From contig JNEU01000764.1 of assembly GCA_000697475.1 (NCBI GenBank), positions 62,001 to 126,000 of the forward strand: a stretch of DNA of 64,000 nt, read 5' to 3'. The stretch's first letter is position 1. Every line of letters starts with the position of its first letter. Source of the DNA: Lichtheimia corymbifera B2541 (lineage: Eukaryota > Mucoromycota > Mucoromycetes > Mucorales > Lichtheimiaceae). The notes under the pieces were generated by a model, which was not told the DNA's origin, searched no databases, and saw nothing but the letters and a program-made list of their open reading frames with translations. Shown piece after piece: positions 54,871 to 64,000 of the stretch. Position numbers and translations under genes: made by a program.

Positions 54871-55591
54871 ATAAAATATGATATCGAATTTGTACATGAA
54901 AGTAAAGAGTCGAATGTGGTGCATGTGTGTGAGGAAACAAGAGGGGAACAACCGTTGCATGGTCACCGCTCCGTCTTTTAAGAATGGAGTCTTTTGAATA
55001 CATCTTGTCGACCACTCTTTGAGCTCGACGATGGCGAAATCGCCCTCCATTTTCATTGGCTAATGAGCAGATGATGCGATACTTTGCCTGTTTAGGAGCT
55101 GGAGCTCAAACTTTGTTGTATCAGATGATAATCCATTCTCAGATGAATGTCGTATGCTCACACACAAAGCAATCGTGTGGATGGAAATAAACGAATCATG
55201 ATATGCAATTGAAGCAATGATAGGAGAAGAAGGTATATATGCATGAGATAAAGAAAAGAGGAGTGCTATTAACAAGAAAGATGATGGTTGCGGATACATC
55301 CGTCATAATGATCTATAGACCAACTCTTCGCTATACGACCAAATGGATTATGGAAGGGTGGGGGAGAGTGATGGTATACGACGACGATGATAAGAGGAGG
55401 AGGATTATGTTGGGTGGTGAATGTACAACTCGTTGGCAGGCAACAAAATTTAATGGCATGCTTGATTTAGGAAAGGGGTGCATAACAACCTCTCTCTCCC
55501 CTTCCCTCTGTGTCCTTTGTTCCACACACTCAAAAATACATATCACACACGACGACATACTCATTCGACACATCTGAACAACGCAATCACC
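54871..55591. other. Spacer, cysteine dioxygenase / BSD protein
   Basis: No gene recognised. A 148-codon minus-strand frame (55331-55777) overlaps the BSD gene's first exon and is judged a shadow. CT-rich leader before 55592. Confidence 0.5.
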
Positions 55592-56955
55592 ATGGATGAC
55601 ATGTATCAATATGCTTCGGCTGCTGTCAATAGCAACACACCAAACAACACCAATCAACAACAAGGCACCGAAGATAACGACATTGTGCTTCAAGCATTCA
55701 ACAACTTTGGATGGGGTCAACGATTCAATAGTCTCCTGGACACTGTCAAAAAACAAGTAGGGTGTTTTATTGGGCACTATGATGATCAGATAGGCTCATA
55801 CAAACAAGAGTGAAGCACTTGTAGAAACCACTCGACGCGACTTTGAAGAAATAGCCCAAGTTCTTCGTGAAGATGGCAATAGTGAAGATACTTCCAACCG
55901 TGATATGAGCACTTCCACTTCTTCCACCACCACTGCCGGCACATCTTCCACCACCACTGAAGTTCCCAGCAACAACAATGATACAATGAGTTTTGCCGCT
56001 CTTCGTGAACGAATCAGTGCCTTGGACCTGAACAGCTTATTACCTACACAACGATTGCCTGAGAATATGGATTTGACTCAATTACGTACCGAAGTTATTC
56101 AAGGTACTCGGCATGCTGAACAATACCTACAAAAGTTTGGATCAGAGGTGATGGATGTTGTTACCAAAGCCATCACTGTGCTTGAACCAGAGGAGAATAC
56201 TACCAATGAGCGATCTGGTGGTGAAGGCAGCAATCCACGAATTTAGTAAGTCGCTCTTGATAAAAGCAATGATGATGACGATTATTAAGACCATATGACA
56301 TAGTGCTACACGAAAAGAAGCATTGTTGGCCAAGATGCGTGTTGATCCAGAAACATATATGCAGGAACCCGAGGATACCAAAGTACATCAAACTTTTATT
56401 GCCAGTTTCAGTATTCAAGAGTACACGGATGAGATTGCTAGCTTGTTAAAGCAGCACACTGATTTGGAAACGATGATGCATGAATTAGGTATGTAAGCTT
56501 TATTGGATATTGACATTTGCTGTGTACTTATGATATTTCATGTAGTACCTGTAAAGGTTGATTATACTACATTCTGGAAGCGCTATTTTTATCGTGCATG
56601 GTGCATTGAACAAGATGAACAAAAGCGACAAATGATTGTAAAAGGTGTTCACGAACAAGAGGACGACGAGGCTGACTTCAAGTGGGATTCGGATGATGAG
56701 GAGGATGATCATAGCAAGACACCCACCAAGGATGACCAACAACAAGAGCATGATAAAAACAAGAGCAAGCAATCGACTGACAGCAAAGGCGGTTCTGATA
56801 CGGATTTCAGCAACATTTCAGAGCCTGTTTCCACAGAGCCAAGCTTGGTATCTCCTCCACTCAAATCTCAGACCGATGGTGATGATTGGGTTAAAGCAGA
56901 CCACAAGAAAAAGAACGACAATGAAGATGACGACAGCGACAGCGATTGGGAGTAG
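55592..56955 (+). CDS. BSD-domain protein (Dos2/BSDC1-like)
   Basis: Starts at ATG 55592 (MDDMYQYASAAVNSNTPNN); ends ...SDSDWE at 56955. The N-terminus has a helical region (GWGQRFNSLLDTVKK, RDFEEIAQVLRED) and a Thr/Ser-rich linker. The BSD domain spans about 56385-56610: FIASFSIQEYTDEIASLLKQH and VPVKVDYTTFWKRYFYR, with the signature FWKRYF. The C-terminus is acidic and disordered (KWDSDDEEDDHSK, EDDDSDSDWE). BSD domains occur in TFIIH p62 and synapse-associated proteins; for the Dos2/BSDC1 group no precise role is established. About 390 residues. The gene lies between cysteine dioxygenase and MOT1 on the same strand. Confidence 0.88.
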
Positions 56956-57568
56956 ATAAATGCCTATCCATTATTCCCTTGTACATATCTTATTCTTTAA
57001 TTCGTTGTTATAAAATTGTGCCATTGAACCATTTCTTCCTTCAGCTTCCGATTGGTCGAGAATCAAAAGTGACCAGCTTCATTATTGAGAGACAGTGAGA
57101 GAAAGAGAAATGGGGTTCACATCCACGTCACTTGTAAAGTTGTGATCATTTCACAAGCAATGTTTATTCAAGCATGAATAGATAACAGCATATTGTGTGG
57201 TAGAATAGGAGAATACACTAAGTCGGGTCAACTGGCAATTGCGGATACCCGCCTTCCCCGATATTGTTCCAAAAGCACACTAGCAATAGTAAAATGTAAC
57301 AAGTGAATAAAAGACGGTTTATTGAATGCACAGGGTTGTCTATAATGGTTCGTGATAATGATGAGAAGAGGGCCACGTGACGCATGAGCGACAAGTAAAA
57401 GAGAGAAAGAGAGAGAGGGAAAAAAGAGAGAGCGCACAGTCGGACTTTTAGGCATGGATTAGGACATTGGCACCGCCAAAAGGCTATATAAGTCCTGCAC
57501 TTCTCTCTCTCTTTGCTATGACCTGAAGCCACACTCACCCACTACACAGCAAGTAACCACTATTTCAT
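56956..57568. other. Promoter region of MOT1
   Basis: Intergenic sequence with a GAGA-rich run near 57100-57110 and 57400-57430, then the TATA element at 57485. No gene recognised. Confidence 0.5.
57485..57492 (+). promoter_or_regulatory. TATA element of MOT1
   Basis: TATATAAG about 80 bp before the MOT1 ATG at 57569, followed by a CT-rich initiator-like region. Confidence 0.6.
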
Positions 57569-60500
57569 ATGGCGACAAGGTAAAGTACTCCTCCTTTATA
57601 TAATTATCCCCCCAATACTATCCTACTATTATTACACGTATAATATGGTATCGTTCTATTATTCACTTTTCGTGCCACAAAAGACTCGATCGTCTAGTGC
57701 TCTTGCTGGACACCGGATCGACATCGTCCGTTCGACGCACGGCTGCACAGCAGTTGGGTGAAATCCAAAAGCAACATCCCGGTGAACTCTACAATTTGCT
57801 GTCAAGGGTTAGATTGGAAACGATCGGCTTGTTGTATACACGCAACTCACCTGTTGTTGTTTTAGGTGGTTATTCATTTACGCAGCAAAGCTTGGGACAC
57901 GCGTTGGGCAGCTGGACTTGCACTTGAATCTATTGCATCTCATGTACCGCCTTGGCAACCAGAAGACGATCCGCACACCACCATTCCACCAGACCAAGAT
58001 GATGCAGTCCACAAGCTTGCATTCGACCAATTCGATCTGGCATCTGTATTGGCTCACGGCAAGCTCTTGCTTGGGTCAGCAGGCAAAGAATACGATATCG
58101 ACTTTTCAGATATGACACCTCAAGAACGTCTCGAACTACAACGACGCAACCTCAAAGAACGATTAGGGTTGACCAGTCAGTTCATGGATGGTAAAGTGTC
58201 AACAAAAGGGAAAAGGGGGATTTAAGGAGGATATTTTATGCTGATCCACTCACACATACATACAGTCGATCTTGTAGAAGATGCTGATCTCGTCACGAGT
58301 AAGAAATTAGGCACCAAAAAACCGAGCCCATCACCTTCATCATCCACTACATCGACTTCAACACCAGCAGCAGCACCACCGCCACCTACACCTGCTGTAA
58401 CAGAGATCAATATGGCTGGGTTATCAGCACGTGAACGCAATATGCTCAAGCGGAAAATGAAGCAAGATGCTAAAATGAACAAGAACAAGGAAAAGTAGGT
58501 CATGGGATCTTGGGATGAAGAGAACAATGGTATTAATGATGCTATTTCCATAGAGTACGTGTTGTTGATCTCAAAGGCAAAACGACAGCAACCCCCGTCA
58601 AAGTCGAGAAGGAAAAGGATGGTAAATCAAGGATGCAATGTTCCTTTTGTCTCTGCTTTGAATGCTAATGATGGCTATTATTATGGTAGAGTTTGAATTG
58701 ACGGCGCAACCCCAATCCAACAAGTTTGTGGTGGAGTCCAAAAAACCATTGCCCTCCGAAGATACTCAACAAGATCCAAGGACATCCGTTGAATGGCCTT
58801 TCAAGATGGTGTGTGAGCATTTATGCATGGATTTGTTTGATCCATCTTGGGAAATTCGACATGGTGCTGGTATTGGTTTGCGAAGCATTCTCAAAGTCCA
58901 TGGCCAAGGAGCTGGCAGACGTGGTACGTGTGATGATGGATAGCTATATACATGCCATGTACAGATCTCTTATCAAGATATTTAAATAGTGGGATTATCC
59001 AAGGAAGAGAATGACAAGGCACACAATGCTTGGCTTGAAGATGCAGCTATTCGTTTACTTTGCGTGTTTGCTCTCGATCGATTTGCCGATTTCGTATCCG
59101 ACCAAGTTGTATGTCCTGTGCGCGAGACCTGTTCACAGACGTTGGGCGTTGTACTACAATACATGGAACCCAAAGCTGTCAAAAAAGTACATACCACACT
59201 GCTTGATCTTATCAACCAAGACAGCCCTGCCTTTGGAGGACGATCGATTTGGGAAGTACGACATGCTGGATTACTTGGGTTGAAATATGCAGTGGCGGTA
59301 CGCAAGGATCTGGTTGAAATGCTTGTTGAAGGAACAACGGGTGCTGTCATTCTTGGTTTACGTGATCCTGATGATGATGTCCGAGCCGTCAGTGCAGCCA
59401 CGTTACTCCCCATCACAGCAGAATTTGTTCGTATGAGTAGTGAGGATCGTATTCGCGACGTGGTGACAACACTCTGGGATTGTTTGATTGATCTCAAAGA
59501 CGACTTGACAGCTTCCACGGGTGCAGTGATGGACTTAATCGCAAAAATGTTTGAGCAAACTGGTGTGATGAATATCGTGCGTGCTCGTTGTTCACTTGCA
59601 GAGCTGGTGCCACGACTATACCCCTTCTTCCGTCACACTATCACAGGCGTTCGCATTGCTGTACTCAACACTATACTCACGTTCCTTGAATGCGGCACTG
59701 CATCGGATTGGCTTGATGAACGCGTTTATCGCCTCGTGTTCCAGAACCTTGTTGTTGAAGAGAAACCACCCATATTGGAAAAGACATTGGCCGTATGGCG
59801 TGATTTGACTATTGGAGGTCGCGTTGACAATCAACTTGTACTTGCAGGCACACAAAATTGGCTTGGTAGCTGGTTTGAAGTTGCTATGACACCTATTGGA
59901 CAACCATTGGATGTAGCCACACACTTTTACAAACCGCCTGGTGCTTTTGGTCTTGGTGGTCAAGTGACAATTGACAGCGTTAGCAGCAACAAAAAGAACA
60001 CTACCATCAAAAAGGGAAAGAATGGCAACAAGTCTACCAGCGATGTGCGAAGTTCTGAAGAAAGCGGCGCTGGTGGTGGTGATACGAGCCACAATTTGGA
60101 TGCTGGAATGATTGCACAAGACTTTTCATTAATCACCACAGAGCAAGTGATGCGCTGTCGTGTAGCATGTGCTGCAGCATTAGGCATGGCGATGAGCGTC
60201 TGGCCTGACGAATCCATGGAAATGTCATATCAAGAAGTTCTCCTCACGCTAATCACTTCCCAGTGGGCCATCAAACGCCAACTTGGTGCCATGGCTGTTG
60301 AAGAATGGGCAAAGGCCGTCTTAAAGACCCGATATAATGCTTCTTGTGTAAGCGATGCTCCTGGAGATGCCTTGTTGGCCACACAACACAAATTTCCTCA
60401 TACCTTGTCACAAGCCATGATTGCCAGCCTTGAAACAGGCATGACTCAACCCGCCAGCTTTTACTTTGAATTGGTGCATGTGCTTAAACGTATCCGTGGC

Positions 60501-63500
60501 GAGTGTCAAGCCATGTTGAATGGATTTGTTGATGCTGGTATCCAATCTTCCTCACTACCTGCCCTTCCTACCATGGTCATTGGTGAAGTCATGCCAGGTC
60601 AAGATATCCAAGCATTCACTATTGAGACAGCAAGCGCACTTGTGAGTGATACATATAATGCACTTGTTGCACGTATTCCTCGTGGCAAAGGACGAGCGGC
60701 TATTTTGGATGGTCTCGAAGAACGACAAAAGCGTGTGGTTGCCTCCATTGGATATTATGAAGAGCTCAAACAAAAGGTCGAGATCCATGTTTACGCAAGC
60801 ACAGCAGGTGCCGTGGTCGAACTTGGCGAACTACCTGCCAAATTGAATCCAATCATTCGCAGTGTGATGAATAGTATCAAGGTAGGCATATGAATAGATA
60901 GATATATACATGCAAGTAACTATGCTAATTATTTTATATAGTTTGAAGAGAATGCCGATCTACAAGGTCGATCAGCAAGTACACTGGCTGATTTGATAGC
61001 ACTTTGCGCTCGCAACACGGGTCGTGTCAATCCCACTGATAAGATTGTCAAGAATCTTTGCACGTTTCTTTGTTCCGATACAACCAAGACTCCTGTACTT
61101 GAAGAGAATCAGACACAAGCTGGCATTTTATCCGTTCAACGAGACGACAATAGCAAGACTGGCAACAACGGCGCCAAAGATGCAGCAGCAAACTTGACAC
61201 CAGCACAAAAGGAGGCTCAACTGATGAAGCGTGGTGCTGAAACTGCATTACGTGAATTGTGTAACAAGTTTGGCAGTCGGGTGTTTGATATTGTACCCAA
61301 ACTCTGGGAGTGCTTATCCGCCAAGTTACAAGAGGTCTTTAGCCAGGACCAAGCAAATCACGGCGTGCCCAATGCAGATGCCATAGTTCAAGCCAATCTG
61401 AGTGCAGGCCAAGAAGTGATTGATACTTTGACAGTGATGACCACAGTGGTGCCATATCTATCCAAAGACTTGTGGAAGAATGTAAGTTGCTTGATACTAT
61501 ATTCGCGAGCCTATAGATACTGACAAGTATATCCAATTACAGGTGATACAAATGGTGCCTATGATTTGCAAGGGGCTTCAATCCTGCTACGAACTTGTAC
61601 GACATGTCAGTGCAACTTGCCTAGCAACCATTGCAAACACCATCACAACCGAAGCCATGGAGATCATCATCGAAAGCGTGCTTCCTTTGCTTGGTGATTC
61701 AGTTAATGTTGTCCACCGACAAGGTGCAGCCGAACTCGTCTACCATATTATCCAATTGCTGGATACCAAGATTCTTCCATACACCATCTTCCTTATTGTC
61801 CCAGTACTTGGTCGCATGAGTGATCCTGATGATGCCGTACGCTTGATCTGCACCAATTGCTTTGCCTTGTTGATTCGACTTGTGCCATTAGAAGCTGGTA
61901 TTCCTGATCCCCCTGGCATGTCAGCCGAGATGCTTGCCTATCGCGATGAAGAACGAAAATTCCTGTCGCAGCTTTTGGATAGTTCCAAAGTCGAGAACTT
62001 TGAGATCCCTGTCAAGATCAAGGCTGAGCTTCGTAAATATCAGCAAGAAGGTGTCAATTGGTTGGCATTCCTCAACAAGTTCCAATTGCACGGCATTTTG
62101 TGTGATGGTAAGTGATGGGGATATCAATACAATGATGCGTAGGCTAATATAAAATTATAGATATGGGTCTTGGTAAAACGCTGCAATCCATTTGTATTTT
62201 GGCGAGTGATCATTTTATGCGTGCACAAAAGTATGCTGCAACACAAGCACCTGATGCAGTACCATGTCCTTCGCTTGTTATCTGTCCACCCACACTCACA
62301 GGCCATTGGTATCACGAAGTACTCAATTACTCGGAGAATCTCAAACCATTGCTATACACTGGTGGCCCGGCTGAACGGAAACGGTAAGCGGTCTAATGTT
62401 GAGTTATGTCAACAGAATATTGACAAGGATATGTATCCAGGTTACGGGCTAGTATCAAGAATCATGACGTCGTGATCATGTCTTACGATATTATCCGCAA
62501 CGACATTGATGATTTATCCCCCATCCACTGGAACTATTGTATTCTCGATGAAGGCCATATTATCAAGAATGCAAAGACCAAGATAACAAAAGCCATCAAG
62601 ACTTTACAATCCAATCATCGTCTCATCCTTTCAGGCACACCAATACAGGTAATGCATCATATGTCTTTTGGAATTGAAAGGAGCGTGAATCTGACCTATC
62701 TATGATTAGAACAATGTGCTGGAATTATGGTCATTATTCGACTTTTTAATGCCTGGATTCCTGGGCTCAGAAAAGGTGTTTAATGAGCGATTTGGCAAAC
62801 CGATCCTTGCGAGTCGTGATAGCAAGAGCTCTTCAAAGGAACAGGAAGCTGGTATGTGATATGGGATAGCAACGCTTGATTTCGTTTCATGTGACTTAAT
62901 CTTATACATATGCAGGTGCCCTGGCATTGGAGGCTCTCCACAAACAAGTATTACCATTCTTACTTCGCCGACTCAAAGAGGATGTGCTTCACGATTTACC
63001 ACCCAAAATTATACAAGATTATTACAGTGAGCTTAGCGATCTACAGGTACAAGCCTTTCAATTTTGGGCTATCTGTGGCATCTGTACTAACACAATCTAT
63101 GATAGAAAACTTTGTATGAGGAATTTGCAAAGTCTCAAACTAAGCATGCTGTGGAACAAGATCTTGAGGAAGAACAACCAGCAGCGGAGGGTGGTGGTGG
63201 CAAGTCAGCAACACACATATTCCAAGCTTTACAATATCTCCGGAAGCTGTGTAATCATCCACTGCTTGTGCTGAATGAGAAACATCCGAGCTACGCCAAG
63301 GTGCAAGGCAACCTTGCGCGCACAGGCACATCTTTGCACGACATCCAGAATGCACCCAAGCTGCAAGCACTCAAGTAAGTTTATTTTTCCTCGGGTGTGA
63401 CACACGAAATGCGGAATGATATTAATTTAATAATCCCCAACAACAACAACAGGCAGTTGCTTGGCGAATGTGGTATCGGGGCTACGACAACAGAATCAGA

Positions 63501-64000
63501 AAGCGATCCAGCAGCCATGGCAGCGGGTGCTGTTAGTCAACATCGAGCACTTATATTTTGTCAACTCAAGACGATGCTGGATATCATTGAAAATGATTTG
63601 TTTAAAAAGCTGATGCCAACAGTGAGCTACATGCGATTGGATGGTTCCGTGGACGCGAGTAAACGACATGATATTGTACAAAAGTTCAACGCGGATCCTT
63701 CGATCGACGTATTGCTATTGACGACACACGTGGGTGGGTTGGGATTGAATCTGACAGGTGCCGATACCGTCATCTTTGTGGAACATGATTGGAATCCAAT
63801 GAAGGACTTGCAAGCTATGGATCGAGCACATCGTCTTGGCCAGAAAAAGGTTGTCAACGTCTATCGTCTCATCACGCGTGGCACACTCGAAGAAAAGATC
63901 ATGGGTCTGCAAAAATTCAAGCTCAACATTGCAAATACGATTGTCAATCAGCAAAACTCGGGTCTCCAGAGTATGGATACGGATCAAATCCTCGATTTAT
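57569..64000 (+). CDS. MOT1: MOT1/BTAF1 TBP-removing SNF2 ATPase (3' end cut by window)
   Basis: First coding exon is only 11 nt (MATR across the intron), then [18 protein letters not shown] and the HEAT repeats ([44 protein letters not shown]). The SNF2 ATPase is near the end: [28 protein letters not shown] (motif I), LDEGHIIKN (motif II), LSGTPIQ (III), [29 protein letters not shown] (V) and [17 protein letters not shown] (VI). About 1,850 residues are visible and the window stops at MDTDQILDL, probably within the last 60 or so. MOT1 uses ATP to strip TBP from DNA and so redistributes it between TATA-containing and TATA-less promoters. Its substrate TBP is encoded at 4002-4947. Confidence 0.97.

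Noticed and set aside
55331..55777. 148-codon minus-strand frame before and over the BSD gene
   Set aside because: Cys/Ser-rich composition and overlap with the BSD first exon; antisense chance frame.

Overview
The window looks like nuclear DNA of an early-diverging filamentous fungus, most likely Mucoromycota/Mucorales. The evidence is dense, short (about 50-90 nt) introns in nearly every gene, AT-rich spacers with CA/GT/CT tracts, a GPI-anchored CotH-like surface protein, a divergent ferroxidase/iron-permease pair, a dymeclin gene and a fungal-type kinesin-1. I saw no bacterial, plasmid, viral or organellar features, no CRISPR array, no tRNA or rRNA gene and no intact transposon. All assignments come from reading translated exons by eye; no database search was run.

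Layout. 1-3567 (-): URB2-like ribosome biogenesis protein, possibly cut by the window edge. 4002-4947 (-): TATA-binding protein. 7047-8112 (+): Ptc1-like PP2C phosphatase. 8845-10208 (+): AKR7-like aldo/keto reductase. 10462-14170 (-): kinesin-1. 14995-18237 (+): dymeclin. 18238-21320: gene-free block holding degenerate repeats and a 0.7-kb imperfect inverted repeat. 21321-24749 (-): tandem pair of O-acetylhomoserine sulfhydrylases that share a near-identical tract. 25920-28229 (-) and 28492-29680 (+): divergent Fet3 ferroxidase and Ftr1 permease. 31300-31854 (+): small GPI-type secreted protein. 33093-34214 (+): Lys/Thr/Pro/Gln-rich protein of unknown role. 35151-40403 (+): very large coiled-coil kinesin. 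42584-44409 (+): protein with a GATA-like finger and a PHD finger. 44946-46293 (+): SGF29. 46599-47185 (+): small hydrophilic protein. 47377-47943 (-): Sec72-like TPR protein. 48564-50518 (+): CotH-like protein. 50906-51947 (-): NECAP. 52034-52769 (-): AMMECR1. 53660-54870 (+): cysteine dioxygenase. 55592-56955 (+): BSD-domain protein. 57569 to the window end (+): MOT1/BTAF1, cut near its C-terminus.

Functional links. Fet3 and Ftr1 form the reductive high-affinity iron uptake system; they share a 262-bp promoter that contains the extended GATA element ATCTGATAA, the class of site bound by fungal iron repressors. MOT1 is the ATPase that strips TBP from DNA, so TBP and its remover lie about 53 kb apart, and MOT1 itself has a clear TATA element. 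The two sulfhydrylases and cysteine dioxygenase bracket cysteine synthesis and breakdown but are not adjacent. The GATA/PHD protein and SGF29 are neighbouring chromatin-reader genes.

The least explained parts are the repeat/inverted-repeat block at 19.1-21.1 kb, the gene-conversion-like tract in the sulfhydrylase pair, the unusual second knuckle of the GATA-like finger, the low-complexity insertions in the large kinesin motor, and three GC-AG introns that reading frame and family similarity force.
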